From positions 47,115-111,114 of the forward strand of contig NZ_JOCT01000025.1 of NCBI RefSeq assembly GCF_000717875.1: a stretch of DNA of 64,000 nucleotides, given 5' to 3'. Shown in pieces: positions 54,312-63,779 of this stretch. Both the position numbers and the translations under genes were made by a program. Position 1 is the stretch's first letter, and the number at the start of each line of letters is the position of its first letter. The stretch comes from Streptomyces sp. NRRL S-455. GTDB taxonomy: Bacteria > Actinomycetota > Actinomycetes > Streptomycetales > Streptomycetaceae. The notes beneath the pieces were generated by a model. The model was not told where the DNA came from, did no database searches, and saw only the letters and a program-made list of their open reading frames with translations.

Positions 54312-55121
54312 ATGACACGACTCACATCCGTGGCACGAGGCCTGATCACCGCGGCTGCCGCCCTGCTGGCGGCGACCGCCTCGACCGCCACCGCGCAGGC
54401 CGACGCCGAGCCCAAGGCGCCCAAGGACTTCGTGGCTCTGAGAAGCGTCAACCCGACGATCCTCCAGGAGATGCGCTACTCCACCCCGCACAACTTCGTC
54501 GGCGAGCGCGTCGACGGCTACGTCCAGCCGGTCTGCGTCCTCACCCGCCCCGCCGCCCGAGCCCTCCACAAGGCCCAGAGGAAGCTGCTGCGCCAGGGCT
54601 ACACGCTCAAGGTGTACGACTGCTACCGGCCGCAGCGCGCGGTGGACCACTTCGTCCGCTGGGCCAAGGATCTCGACGACCAGGCGATGAAGGGCGAGTT
54701 CTACCCGAACGTCGACAAGACCCGGTTGTTCTCCGACGGCTACATCGCCGAGAAGTCCGGCCACAGCCGCGGCTCGACCGTGGACCTCACCCTCGTGAGA
54801 CTGCCGGCCAAGCCGACCCGGCCGTACCACCCGGGAGAGCCCCTCGTGCCGTGCTTCGCGCCACAGGACGAGCGGTTCCCCGACAACTCCGTCGACATGG
54901 GCACCGGCTTCGACTGTTTCGACACCCTCTCGCACACCCTGGACCCACGGATCCAGGGCGACCGGCGCGCCAACCGGCTGCTGCTCAAGAGCACCCTCGA
55001 AGACGTCGGCTTCGTGAATCTGCCAGAGGAGTGGTGGCACTACACCTACAAGCCCGAGCCCTACCCGGACACCTACTTCGACTTCCCCGTGTCGAGGACA
55101 TCGCTCACCAGCCACCACTGA
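54312..55121 (+). CDS. Exported D-alanyl-D-alanine dipeptidase (VanX/DdpX family, M15D)
   Basis: The 269-residue protein has an N-terminal signal peptide (about 1-30, LITAAAALLAATASTATAQA), so unlike cytosolic VanX it acts outside the membrane. The M15D zinc site is complete: HSRGSTVDL near residue 150 (His and Asp ligands) and EEWWHY near 239 (catalytic Glu, His ligand). Conserved YDCYRPQRAVDHF precedes them, and the DMGTGFDCFDTLSH loop follows. It should hydrolyse D-Ala-D-Ala, probably recycling wall fragments; glycopeptide resistance would need vanH and vanA, which are not here. The start is the ATG of the signal peptide. Confidence 0.9.
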   Translation: MTRLTSVARGLITAAAALLAATASTATAQADAEPKAPKDFVALRSVNPTILQEMRYSTPHNFVGERVDGYVQPVCVLTRPAARALHKAQRKLLRQGYTLKVYDCYRPQRAVDHFVRWAKDLDDQAMKGEFYPNVDKTRLFSDGYIAEKSGHSRGSTVDLTLVRLPAKPTRPYHPGEPLVPCFAPQDERFPDNSVDMGTGFDCFDTLSHTLDPRIQGDRRANRLLLKSTLEDVGFVNLPEEWWHYTYKPEPYPDTYFDFPVSRTSLTSHH

Positions 55122-55155
55122 GCCGCCTGCCCGAGACGCCCTCTCCGCGATCGGC

Positions 55156-55161
55156 TACAGT
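55156..55161 (+). promoter_or_regulatory. -10 box for a leaderless Nudix mRNA
   Basis: TACAGT ends 7 nt before the GTG at 55169, which has no ribosome-binding site. This predicts a transcript beginning at the start codon and supports that start. Confidence 0.5.
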
Positions 55162-55168
55162 CCGCCGC

Positions 55169-55705
55169 GTGTCCGAATCTCAGCACTCCACTTCCAACTC
55201 CGCGCCGGACTCCCACTGTTCGACCTGCGGCGCGCCCTACGGAGAGGGCGTCTCCGGCTGGCCCCGCACCTGCCCCGCGTGCGGCGCCGTGGCCTACCGC
55301 AACCCACTCCCGGTCGCGGTGGCCCTCCAGCCCGTGTACGACACCAAGGGCACCGCCCTGGTCGTCATCACCCGGACCGTGGCCCCCGCACGCGGAGGCA
55401 CGGCCCTGCCCGGCGGCTACATCGACGACCGGGAGGACTGGCGGCAGGCCGTCGTACGCGAACTCAAGGAGGAGACCGGCATCGACGCGGCCGCCCGGGA
55501 CGTGCGCCTCGCAGACGCGATGAGCTCACCCGACGGACACCTGCTGCTGTTCGGTCTTCTCCCGGAACGCCCCGCCGAAAGCCTGCCGCCCTCCACCGCC
55601 ACGGACGAGACGACGGGCTGGCACCTTCTGCGCAGGGCGCAAGAGCTCGCGTTCCCCCTGCACACCGTGGCCGCACGGGCCTGGTTCGAGGGGCGGTACA
55701 TCTGA
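55169..55705 (+). CDS. Nudix hydrolase with N-terminal zinc ribbon
   Basis: The 178-residue protein has a zinc ribbon (CSTCGAPYGEGVSGWPRTCPACGAVAYRNP) and a perfect Nudix box: GGYIDDREDWRQAVVRELKEETGI fits G-x5-E-x7-RE-U-x-EE-x-GU. Such proteins hydrolyse a nucleoside diphosphate linked to another moiety (NADH- or ADP-ribose-type substrates are the usual candidates). The zinc ribbon resembles NudC, but the length and lack of the SQPWPFPxS motif argue against NudC itself. It is convergent with the GH31 gene, 2 bp between stops. Substrate unknown. Confidence 0.9.
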   Translation: MSESQHSTSNSAPDSHCSTCGAPYGEGVSGWPRTCPACGAVAYRNPLPVAVALQPVYDTKGTALVVITRTVAPARGGTALPGGYIDDREDWRQAVVRELKEETGIDAAARDVRLADAMSSPDGHLLLFGLLPERPAESLPPSTATDETTGWHLLRRAQELAFPLHTVAARAWFEGRYI

Positions 55706-55707
55706 AC

Positions 55708-58074
55708 TCAGCGCTCTCCGGCCCCGCGGACGCGCACGGGGTGGGGCGGCGCGCCGCCGCCGTCCTCACCCTCCCGCTCGACGACCACCCGGGAGCCCGC
55801 CCACCGAGCGGTGTAGCGCTCGATCTCCGGCTCCTCCCCTCCCTCGCCCCCGTCCGGCACGACCAGACCACCCCCGGCCCGTCCCCGGGCGGGCGCCCAC
55901 ACCTCCAGTTCAAGCCTGTCGTCCCGCCCGCGCACGGGAATCACGGCACCCGCGCGGGCGAACACCGGTATCCGCGACAGAGGCGCGTCGACGAGCACCT
56001 GCGCCGGTCCCTCGTAGGCCCGCTCCGTCACCGTGTCGTACCAGCGCCCCCGCGGCAGTTGCACCGCACGCCGGTCCGCGCCCGGGTCCAGCACCGGCGC
56101 CACCAACAGGCTGTCGCCCAGCAGGAAGGCGTCCTCGCAGTCCCGCAGCGCCCGCTCCTCCGGCGCCCACCACCACAGGGGCCGCACGTAGGGCGCTCCG
56201 GTGCGCCGCGCCAGGTGCGCCAGCGTCATGAAGTACGGCAGCAGCCGACGGCGCTCGACCAGCGCCACACGCGCGTGCTCCAGCACCTCGGGACCGAACT
56301 CCCACGGCTCCCTGCGCCCCGCCCGCAGACTCGCGTGCGTCCGGAACAGCGGCAGATGAGCGCCCAGTTGGAACCACCGCAGGTACAGCTCGGGTGACGG
56401 GTCCCCGTCGAACCCCCCGATGTCCGGCCCCGAGTACGGAACGCCGCACAGCCCCAGCCCCAACACCAGCGCCAGGGAGGCCCGCAGTCCGGGCCAGCCG
56501 GTGGCCACGTCCCCCGACCACGCGCCTCCGTAGCGCTGCATGCCGGCCCACCCCGAACGGGAGAACAGGAACGGCCGATCCCCGGGGGCGAGCTTCCGCA
56601 GCCCTTCGAAGCCGGCCCTGGCCATGCACAGCGCGTACACGTTGTGCGCCTCACGATGGTCACCGCCCCGCCCCTCCAGGGAGTGCCGCGCCGAACGCGG
56701 CAGCGTGGACTCCCCGAAGGCGGTGAACGACGTCGGCTCGTTCATGTCGTGCCAGAAGCCCGAGAACCCCTGGGCGAGCCGCTCCTCGTAGAGACCGCCC
56801 CACCACGCACGCACGCGAGCGTGCGTGAAGTCCGGGAACACCGCCTCCCCGGGCCACACGACACCCTCCACGACCTCACCCGCCGCGTCCCGCACGAACG
56901 CGTCCTCGGCCGTACCGCCGTCGTACACGGCGTTGCCGGGCAGTGATCTGACGGCCGGATCGACGATCGACACCAGCCGGATGCCGTCCCTGCGGAGTTC
57001 CTCGGCCAGCACGGGCAGCTTCGGGAAGCGGTCCTGGTCGACGGTGAACACCTGGTGCGCGTCCAGGTGATCGATGTCCAGGTGCACGGCATCGAGCGGC
57101 AGCCCGTGCTCCAGGTAGCCCGCGACGACCCGCCGCACCTCCTGCTCGCTGCCGAACCCCCACCGCGCGTGATGGTGGCCGAGCGCCCACGACGGCGGCA
57201 GCGCGGGCGCCCCGGTGAGCGAGGCCCAGGCGAGCAGCACGCGCGCGGGGGTGCCCACCATGACCCAGCAACGCAGCGGACCACCGTCCATGCGCAGCTC
57301 GCTCGTCCCGGCGCGATCGTGTCCGGAACCCGCGCCCTCCTCGCCCTCCCGAAGCGTGACCGTGCCGTCCCACGAGCTGTCGTGGAACACCAGATGCGTA
57401 CCGCCGTCGGCCACCACGAACTGCACCGGCATCGTGATGTACAACGGGTCGTCACCCGGAGCGAACGGCCGGCCCGGGTCGGTGTTCCACAGCCGGTACG
57501 TCCCGTCCGCCAGCCGAGGCCCCGAGGCACGCCCACCGAGCCCGAAGAACCGCGCGTCGGCAGCCACCTCCGACCGCTGCATCCACCGCGCCGGACCGCC
57601 GGCGACCGGCTCCCACCAGCGCGGCGGCAGATCACGCCGCAAGGTCACGCCACCGGGCGTCTGCACCTCCACCGCGCCGTGTCGCGAGACCACGACCGTC
57701 ACCCGCTCGGCCACCACCCGCCAGCCACCGTCGGTGTCCGGCTCCAGCACCGCCCGCGGGTCCGGATCCGGGCACCGGCCGGCCAACGCGTACGACGGCT
57801 CCGGCTCGGCACCGTCCCAGCCCCAGAAGACGGCCCCGTTCACCGCCACGAGAATCCGCAGCTCCGACCGGCTGAACCGGACGACACCACCCCCGGGGCC
57901 CGGTTCCACGTCCTTGACGGGCCCCGGCACCCGAGCCCGTTCCGCCCCCCGGGACGGCAGCCCGGTGGCATCGGCCCGCCGCCTGCGCCACGCTGCTCGT
58001 ACGGTACGCACACCCTGCGCCGCGCCCACCGAACCCACCGCTTTCACCGAACGCACCAGGTCACGACCGTTCAT
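55708..58074 (-). CDS. Glycoside hydrolase family 31 (alpha-glucosidase/xylosidase type)
   Basis: The 788-residue enzyme has an N-terminal beta-sandwich with WWEPVAGGPARWMQ and a (beta/alpha)8 barrel. The nucleophile Asp is in GFWHDMNEPTSF (near residue 442), the acid/base Asp in AWSGDVATGW (near 520). Also conserved are LPLDAVHLDIDHLDAHQVFT, GCDIGGF-like GPDIGGFDGDP, and RTHASLRAGRREPWEFG. It has no signal peptide, so it should act in the cytosol on imported alpha-glucosides or related sugars; exact substrate is unclear. The ATG at 58074 follows AGGGTG; a GTG 9 bp further upstream is possible. It diverges from the acetoacetyl-CoA synthetase gene. Confidence 0.92.
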   Translation of the reverse strand: MNGRDLVRSVKAVGSVGAAQGVRTVRAAWRRRRADATGLPSRGAERARVPGPVKDVEPGPGGGVVRFSRSELRILVAVNGAVFWGWDGAEPEPSYALAGRCPDPDPRAVLEPDTDGGWRVVAERVTVVVSRHGAVEVQTPGGVTLRRDLPPRWWEPVAGGPARWMQRSEVAADARFFGLGGRASGPRLADGTYRLWNTDPGRPFAPGDDPLYITMPVQFVVADGGTHLVFHDSSWDGTVTLREGEEGAGSGHDRAGTSELRMDGGPLRCWVMVGTPARVLLAWASLTGAPALPPSWALGHHHARWGFGSEQEVRRVVAGYLEHGLPLDAVHLDIDHLDAHQVFTVDQDRFPKLPVLAEELRRDGIRLVSIVDPAVRSLPGNAVYDGGTAEDAFVRDAAGEVVEGVVWPGEAVFPDFTHARVRAWWGGLYEERLAQGFSGFWHDMNEPTSFTAFGESTLPRSARHSLEGRGGDHREAHNVYALCMARAGFEGLRKLAPGDRPFLFSRSGWAGMQRYGGAWSGDVATGWPGLRASLALVLGLGLCGVPYSGPDIGGFDGDPSPELYLRWFQLGAHLPLFRTHASLRAGRREPWEFGPEVLEHARVALVERRRLLPYFMTLAHLARRTGAPYVRPLWWWAPEERALRDCEDAFLLGDSLLVAPVLDPGADRRAVQLPRGRWYDTVTERAYEGPAQVLVDAPLSRIPVFARAGAVIPVRGRDDRLELEVWAPARGRAGGGLVVPDGGEGGEEPEIERYTARWAGSRVVVEREGEDGGGAPPHPVRVRGAGER

Positions 58075-58286
58075 GCTGTTCACCCTGCCACTGACCGTGC
58101 CACGCGCGCGTGTCGTTCAACTGCCGTTCATCCGTGCCGGGACCACATCTTCACGACACGGACTATGTGGGGCGCACCCTGGTGCCGAAGTCGATCACAT
58201 GGCATTGTCCGTGCCAGCCGCGCCACGCGCACACCCCAGCCCGTGCGCGGAGGACGCACACGACGCGCACAGTCCGGGAGCCGACC

Positions 58287-60254
58287 ATGTCGACCGTTAG
58301 TCCCCAGCCGCTCTGGCAGCCCGACCCCGAGCGCATCGCCCGGGCACGGATCACCAGGTTCCAGGCGTGGGCCGCCGAGCACCACGGCGGCCCCGCCGAA
58401 GGCGGCTACGCGGCACTCCAGCGCTGGTCGGTCGACGAGCTGGACGCCTTCTGGAAAGCCCTCACGGAGTGGTTCGACGTCCGCTTCTCCACCCCCTACA
58501 CGCGCGTGCTCGGCAGCCGAGCGATGCCGGGCGCCCAGTGGTTCCCCGGGGCGACCCTGAACTACGCCGAACACGCCCTGCGCGCAGCCGACACCCGCGC
58601 GGACCAACCGGCCCTCCTGCACGTCGACGAGACACACGAACCCCGCCCTGTCACCTGGGCCGAACTGCGCCGCCAGGTCGGCTCCCTGGCCGCCGAACTG
58701 CGCACCCTCGGCGTCCGCCCCGGAGACCGGGTCAGCGGTTACCTCCCCAATATCCCGCAGGCAGTGGTCGCCCTCCTCGCCACGGCCGCCGTGGGCGGCG
58801 TCTGGACCTCCTGCGCGCCCGACTTCGGCGCCCGCAGCGTCCTCGACCGGTTCCAGCAGATCGAACCCGTCGTGCTGTTCACGGTCGACGGCTACCGCTA
58901 CGGCGGCAAGGAGCACGACCGCCGCGAGATCGTCGCCGAACTGCGCCGCGAGCTGCCCACCCTGCGCGCCGTGATCCACATCCCCCTCCTGGGCACCGAA
59001 CCACCCGAGGGCACCCTGGACTGGTCCGCCCTCACATCCGCCGACACGACCCCCGTCTTCGAGCAGGTCCCCTTCGATCATCCCCTGTGGGTGCTGTACT
59101 CCTCCGGTACGACCGGCCTGCCCAAAGCCATCGTCCAGTCCCAGGGCGGCATCCTCGTCGAGCACCTCAAGCAGATCGGCCTGCACTGCGACCTGGGCCC
59201 CGAGGACCGCTTCTTCTGGTACACCTCGACCGGCTGGATGATGTGGAACTTCCTCGTCTCCGGCCTGCTCACCGGCACCACGATCGTCCTCTACGACGGC
59301 AGCCCGGGATACCCGGACACCGGCGCCCAGTGGCGCATCGCCGAACGCACCGGAGCCACCCTCTACGGCACCTCGGCCGCCTACGTCATGGCCTGCCGCA
59401 AAGCGGGCGTGCACCCGTCCCGCGACTTCGACCTCTCCACGGTCCAGTGCGTCGCCACCACCGGCTCGCCCCTGCCCCCCGACGGCTTCCGCTGGCTCCA
59501 CGACGAGGTCCGCGACGACCTCTGGATCGCCTCCGTCAGCGGCGGCACGGACGTGTGCTCCTGCTTCGCCGGCGCCGTACCCACCCTCCCGGTCCACATC
59601 GGCGAGCTCCAGGCCCCCTGCCTCGGCACCGACCTGCAGTCCTGGGACCCGAACGGCACCCCCCTCGTCGACGAAGTCGGCGAACTCGTGGTCACCAACC
59701 CCATGCCGTCGATGCCCATCCACTTCTGGAACGACCCCGACGGCAGCCGCTACCGCGACAGCTACTTCGACACCTACCCCGGCGTCTGGCGGCACGGCGA
59801 CTGGATCACCGTCACCTCCCGCGGATCCGTCGTCATCCACGGCCGCTCCGACTCCACACTCAACCGCCAGGGCGTCCGCATGGGATCCGCCGACATCTAC
59901 GAGGCCGTGGAGCGTCTCCCCGAGATCAGGGAGTCCCTGGTCATCGGCATCGAACAGCCAGACGGCGGCTACTGGATGCCCCTCTTCGTGCACCTGGCCC
60001 CCGGAGCCACCCTCGACGAGGCCCTGCTGAACCGCATCAAGCAGACCATCCGCGAGCAGCTGTCACCCCGCCACATCCCCGACGAGATCATCGAAGTGCC
60101 CGGCATCCCACACACCCTCACCGGCAAGCGCATCGAGGTCCCGGTCAAACGCCTCCTCCAAGGCACCCCCCTGGACAAGGCGGTCAACCCCGGCTCCATC
60201 GACAACCTCGACCTGCTCGCCTTCTACGAGGACCTGGCCCGCAAACGCGCCTGA
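58287..60254 (+). CDS. Acetoacetyl-CoA synthetase
   Basis: The 655-residue acyl-adenylating enzyme has the acetoacetate-CoA ligase N-terminal motif (the GAQWFPGATLNYAEHAL segment near 75-95). It also has the P-loop-like WVLYSSGTTGLPKAIV at about 268-283, WMMWNFLVSGLLTGTTIVLYDGSP, the SGGTDVCSCFAG core, and the catalytic lysine in TLTGKRIEVPVKR near residue 611. It activates acetoacetate to acetoacetyl-CoA using ATP in the cytosol, supplying ketone-body or polyketide/leucine metabolism. The start is the ATG of MSTVSPQPLW. A terminator with a U-tract closes the gene. Confidence 0.93.
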   Translation: MSTVSPQPLWQPDPERIARARITRFQAWAAEHHGGPAEGGYAALQRWSVDELDAFWKALTEWFDVRFSTPYTRVLGSRAMPGAQWFPGATLNYAEHALRAADTRADQPALLHVDETHEPRPVTWAELRRQVGSLAAELRTLGVRPGDRVSGYLPNIPQAVVALLATAAVGGVWTSCAPDFGARSVLDRFQQIEPVVLFTVDGYRYGGKEHDRREIVAELRRELPTLRAVIHIPLLGTEPPEGTLDWSALTSADTTPVFEQVPFDHPLWVLYSSGTTGLPKAIVQSQGGILVEHLKQIGLHCDLGPEDRFFWYTSTGWMMWNFLVSGLLTGTTIVLYDGSPGYPDTGAQWRIAERTGATLYGTSAAYVMACRKAGVHPSRDFDLSTVQCVATTGSPLPPDGFRWLHDEVRDDLWIASVSGGTDVCSCFAGAVPTLPVHIGELQAPCLGTDLQSWDPNGTPLVDEVGELVVTNPMPSMPIHFWNDPDGSRYRDSYFDTYPGVWRHGDWITVTSRGSVVIHGRSDSTLNRQGVRMGSADIYEAVERLPEIRESLVIGIEQPDGGYWMPLFVHLAPGATLDEALLNRIKQTIREQLSPRHIPDEIIEVPGIPHTLTGKRIEVPVKRLLQGTPLDKAVNPGSIDNLDLLAFYEDLARKRA

Positions 60255-60292
60255 CCGGCACCCTCGGCTACTTCTCGTCATCGTGCTCGTGA

Positions 60293-60338
60293 CCGCGGGC
60301 CACAGCAGCGAAAACAGCTGTGACCTGCGGCCTTTTTC
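60293..60338 (+). terminator. Intrinsic terminator with U-tract after acetoacetyl-CoA synthetase
   Basis: CCGCGGGCCACAGC pairs imperfectly with GCTGTGACCTGCGG and is followed by CCTTTTTCCC. This is one of the few Streptomyces terminators in the window with a real T-run. Confidence 0.75.
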
Positions 60339-60433
60339 CCTGCTGGTGAGTAGGCGATCAGTTCTGCCCACTCCGATGTCAGTGCCGTCGATTACCGTGA
60401 GTGAGCATTGATCGACCGCACACAGGGGGAACA

Positions 60434-61324
60434 ATGGCGCACACCGACAGCCGGACCACGCGACGCGTCCTGCACCGCGAGATCGCCGGCACCATCGGCC
60501 TGCTGACCGACGAACACGACTTCCGGGCCATGCGGCGCTACCGCAGCTTCACCTTCGGAGACCACGCGGCCTACCTCAAACACGTGGAAGGTCTCCTCAG
60601 GACACGTGCCCTGCAAGGAAGCCACACCACGATCGCCCTCTTCGACCCCGAGGAGTACGCCGAGTTCTGCACACGGAAGGACCTGGACCCCGACAGCCCT
60701 TCCAGCCGCACACGCTTCACGGCACACCTCGCCGTCACCGGCCCTACGCTCCCCTATGACGGCCGGCCACTGTCCGACCTCGTCCCGGCCCTTGTCGACG
60801 AAGCCGTCCGGCAGGCCACCTGGGAGTACGCGACCACACTCCTCGCACGTCTCGGCGCCTGCGCCTCCTGCGGCGAGGACATCGGCCGCGCCGCCTTCGG
60901 CCGGGCCTCCCACCTCCTGGTCCGCATCCTGGACACCGCCCCGCCCGGCGACCGGCACCTCGTCTGCAGCGTCACCGGATCGCCCGAAACCCTCCTCGCC
61001 GCCCTCCACGCCACCGACACCGGTGGCGCCCTGGAACTGGACGAGACCGAGGCCCTCGAATTCACCACGGTCCTCGCCCTCGGGCTGGCCGTGGAAAGCC
61101 CCGGCGGTCTCGTCATCCGCACCAGCGCCCCAGGCGCCCCGGACCGCATCTACGGCTGGCGCATGCGCGCTTACGGACTCGAACCCCTCACCGCGGGCGA
61201 GGTCTTCGACGCCTACTGCACCGATATCGAATCCGGCGACCCGGTCTCGCCGGAGTCCAACGTCGACTACTGCGAGCCGCCGGACCTCGGAGAGGAGCAG
61301 CCCGCACAGGGGCACACCCACTGA
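60434..61324 (+). CDS. Hypothetical protein, conserved-looking (296 residues)
   Basis: A cytosolic-looking protein without a recognised domain. It has CASCGEDIG, FARASHLLV-like FGRASHLLVRI and a repeated TGG motif region. Its N-terminal half contains FRAMRRYRSFTFGDHAAYLKHVEGLL, a helical segment. Good codon usage and the ribosome-binding site AGGGGGAACA next to the ATG support it as real. An in-frame ATG 33 bp upstream is less likely. It lies between the acetoacetyl-CoA synthetase gene and the convergent ptsI, and I cannot assign a role. Confidence 0.75.
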   Translation: MAHTDSRTTRRVLHREIAGTIGLLTDEHDFRAMRRYRSFTFGDHAAYLKHVEGLLRTRALQGSHTTIALFDPEEYAEFCTRKDLDPDSPSSRTRFTAHLAVTGPTLPYDGRPLSDLVPALVDEAVRQATWEYATTLLARLGACASCGEDIGRAAFGRASHLLVRILDTAPPGDRHLVCSVTGSPETLLAALHATDTGGALELDETEALEFTTVLALGLAVESPGGLVIRTSAPGAPDRIYGWRMRAYGLEPLTAGEVFDAYCTDIESGDPVSPESNVDYCEPPDLGEEQPAQGHTH

Positions 61325-61328
61325 AACG

Positions 61329-61366
61329 CGGGAGGGGCGCCCCACCACAGTGGAGCGCCCCTCCCG
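61329..61366. terminator. Bidirectional hairpin between the hypothetical gene and ptsI
   Basis: CGGGAGGGGCGC pairs with GCGCCCCTCCCG around a 14-nt loop, between two convergent stop codons. Confidence 0.8.
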
Positions 61367-61395
61367 GGCAGCCGGATCAGCCGGTCACACCGGGC

Positions 61396-63066
61396 CTACT
61401 CGCCCGACAACACCGCCTGCGCCGCACTGCGCGCGTCCTCGGCACTGTCCGACGCCCGCGCCGCCGCAGCGGCACGCTCGCACTGCGCCAGCGTGTACTT
61501 CGCCAGCGTCGCCCGCACATAGGGAATCGACGCCGCGCCCATCGACAGGGAGGTGACGCCCAGGCCGGCGAGCACACAAGCGAGCAGCGGGTCGGACGCG
61601 GCCTCACCGCAGACACCACAGCTCTTGCCCTCGGCCTTCGCCGCCTCGGCGGACAGCGCGACCAGGTCGAGCAGCGCGGGCTGCCAAGGATCCTGCAGAC
61701 GGGACACCGCACCCACCTGACGGTCGGCGGCGAAGGTGTACTGGGCCAGGTCGTTCGTCCCCAGCGACAGGAACTCGACCTCCTGAAGGATCGCGCGTGC
61801 CCGCAGCGCGGCCGACGGAATCTCGACCATGGCACCGAACTTGGCCCGCAGCCCAGCCTCACGGCACGCGTCCGCGAAGGCCCGGGCGTCAGTACGGTCC
61901 GCCACCATCGGAGCCATGACCTCGAGGTAGACCGGCAGCCCTTCCGCGGCCTTCGCGAGCGCCGTCAGCTGGGTGCGCAGGACCTCCGGGTGATCGAGCA
62001 GGGTCCGCAGTCCCCGCACGCCGAGCGCCGGGTTCGGCTCGTCGCCCGGCGTGAGGAAGTCGAGCGGCTTGTCCGCGCCCGCGTCCAGCACCCGCACCAC
62101 GACACGCCCCTCGGGGAACGCCTCGAGTACCTGCCGGTACGCCGCGACCTGCTTCTCCTCGGACGGCGCCTGCTTGCTGTCGTCGAGGAAAAGGAACTCG
62201 GTACGGAAGAGACCGACGCCTTCGGCACCGGCCTCGACAGCGGCGTCCACATCCGTAGGCCCACCGATGTTCGCGAGCAACGGCACCTTGTGACCGTCCG
62301 CTGTGGCACCGGGCCCGGTCGAGGCAGCCAGCGCCGCCTTCCGCGCCGCGGCCGCCGCCTCGAGCTCGGCCTTCTTGTCATCACTCGGGTTCACGAAGAT
62401 CTCCCCCGTGCTGCCGTCGACGGCGATCATCGTGCCCTCGCCGAGCTCGCCGGCACCCGGCAGCGCCACCACGGCAGGCACACCCAGCGCCCGCGCAAGA
62501 ATCGCGCTGTGGCTGGTCGGACCGCCCTCCTCGGTGACGAACCCGAGCACGAGAGTCGGGTCCAGCAGCGCTGTGTCGGCAGGTGCCAGGTCACGGGCGA
62601 CCAGGACGTAGGGCTCGTCGCTGTCCGGGACCCCCGGCATCGGCACCCCCAGCAGCCGGGCGACGATCCGATTCCGCACGTCGTCGAGGTCGGCCACGCG
62701 ACCGGCCAGATACTCACCCGCACCCGCGAGCAGTTCGCGGTACGCGGCGAACGCGTCGTACACCCCCCGCTCGGCCGTGCTGCCGACGGCGATACGCCGC
62801 TCCACATCGGCCATCAGCTCGGGGTCCTGGGCCATCATGGCCTGCGCCTCGAGGACCGCCTGAGCTTCGCCCCCGGCCAGATTGCCGCGCGCCATCAGGT
62901 CGGCCGCCACAGCCTCCACGGCCTTGCGGGCGCGCCCCTGTTCACGCTCCGCATCCTCAGCCGGTATCTGCTTCGCGGGCGGCTCCAGCACCGCCGTTCC
63001 CATATGCCGAACCTCGCCGATGGCCACACCGTGGCTCACGCCGACGCCTCGCAGCGTTGTCTCCAT
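61396..63066 (-). CDS. ptsI: Phosphoenolpyruvate-protein phosphotransferase (PTS Enzyme I)
   Basis: The 556-residue Enzyme I transfers phosphate from PEP to HPr. The N-terminal swivelling domain has the phosphorylated His in EEGGPTSHSAILARALGVPAVV (near residue 187). The C-terminal PEP-binding barrel has GLFRTEFLFLD, VRVLDAGADKPLDFL, LSLGTNDLAQYTFAADRQ, and the active-site Cys in CGVCGEAASDPLLACVLAGLGV (near 486). All catalytic residues are present. The ATG of METTLRGVGV was chosen; longer starts overlap crr. It lies 76 bp downstream of crr on the same strand, matching the crr-ptsI operon of S. coelicolor, whose PTS serves N-acetylglucosamine and other sugars. Confidence 0.96.
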   Translation of the reverse strand: METTLRGVGVSHGVAIGEVRHMGTAVLEPPAKQIPAEDAEREQGRARKAVEAVAADLMARGNLAGGEAQAVLEAQAMMAQDPELMADVERRIAVGSTAERGVYDAFAAYRELLAGAGEYLAGRVADLDDVRNRIVARLLGVPMPGVPDSDEPYVLVARDLAPADTALLDPTLVLGFVTEEGGPTSHSAILARALGVPAVVALPGAGELGEGTMIAVDGSTGEIFVNPSDDKKAELEAAAAARKAALAASTGPGATADGHKVPLLANIGGPTDVDAAVEAGAEGVGLFRTEFLFLDDSKQAPSEEKQVAAYRQVLEAFPEGRVVVRVLDAGADKPLDFLTPGDEPNPALGVRGLRTLLDHPEVLRTQLTALAKAAEGLPVYLEVMAPMVADRTDARAFADACREAGLRAKFGAMVEIPSAALRARAILQEVEFLSLGTNDLAQYTFAADRQVGAVSRLQDPWQPALLDLVALSAEAAKAEGKSCGVCGEAASDPLLACVLAGLGVTSLSMGAASIPYVRATLAKYTLAQCERAAAAARASDSAEDARSAAQAVLSGE

Positions 63067-63142
63067 CTCACCCGTCTCCGTAGTGCGGCGACTCACGTCG
63101 CCCGTTGGTTCTCTTACTCGCCGTCTCAAGACGGCACTGACG

Positions 63143-63592
63143 TCACTTCCAGAGGAAGAGACTGTCACCGGCCTTCACATCGCCGTTGTCGCGAAGATCG
63201 GACAGAGCTTCGGCCGCGGCTTCGAGTGCCACCACCGGGCAGACCGCGGACTTGCCGGCGGCCTCGACGGCGGCCGGGTTCCAGCGGACGATGCCCTGAC
63301 CGCGCCTTACGGTGTCGCCCTTGTTCACGAGCAGCTCGAAACCCTCGCCGTTGAGCTGCACGGTGTCGATACCGAGGTGGGTGAGCACGCCGTGCCCTTT
63401 GTCGTCGACGACGACAAAGGCGTGCGGGTGCAGGGAGACGATGACGCCGTCCACGGGAGAGACGGCCTCGGAGGGCTCACGTACGGGGTCGATCGCTGTG
63501 CCCGGGCCGACCATGGCCCCGGAGAAGACCGGATCCGGCACGGCTGCCAGTCCGATGGCGCGTCCTGCGAGTGGGGACGTCACGGTGGTCAT
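63143..63592 (-). CDS. crr: PTS IIA-Glc type protein Crr
   Basis: The 149-residue PTS EIIA of the glucose/GlcNAc family shows SPLAGRAIGLAAVPDPVFSGAMVGPGTAIDP at the N-terminus. The first active histidine is in SLHPHAFVVV, and the phospho-acceptor histidine is in GHGVLTHLGIDTVQLNG (residues about 68-78). FELLVNKGDTVRRGQGI follows. It carries phosphate from HPr to the IIBC permeases and is known to signal in Streptomyces. The ATG has GGGAGG just upstream. A perfect DasR-type site lies 113 bp upstream, so the operon is expected to be derepressed by glucosamine-6-phosphate. Confidence 0.94.
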   Translation of the reverse strand: MTTVTSPLAGRAIGLAAVPDPVFSGAMVGPGTAIDPVREPSEAVSPVDGVIVSLHPHAFVVVDDKGHGVLTHLGIDTVQLNGEGFELLVNKGDTVRRGQGIVRWNPAAVEAAGKSAVCPVVALEAAAEALSDLRDNGDVKAGDSLFLWK

Positions 63593-63704
63593 GGGAAACC
63601 TCCCAGGGGTGGAGATCGTCAGGGGCCGACGCTGTCGGTACCAGGCGGCACACTGTTCAGCAGGGTATGTCAGGTGAAGTGCAGGTTCCGCGCGAGCACT
63701 CCGA

Positions 63705-63720
63705 GGTGGTCTAGACCATA
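63705..63720. promoter_or_regulatory. DasR-responsive element (dre) upstream of crr-ptsI
   Basis: TGGTCTAGACCA (63707-63718) is a perfect palindrome and fits the published DasR dre consensus. In S. coelicolor crr-ptsI is a direct DasR target. Confidence 0.88.
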
Positions 63721-63779
63721 CTGCACAGCGATTTGCCCCCGCTCCGCGGCCGCGTGTACAGTCGTACTCCTGCCTGGGG

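Noticed and set aside
54312..55121. Part of a vancomycin resistance cluster because of the VanX-like gene
   Set aside because: No vanH, vanA or VanRS homologue is present, and the protein carries a signal peptide. A role in wall turnover fits better.
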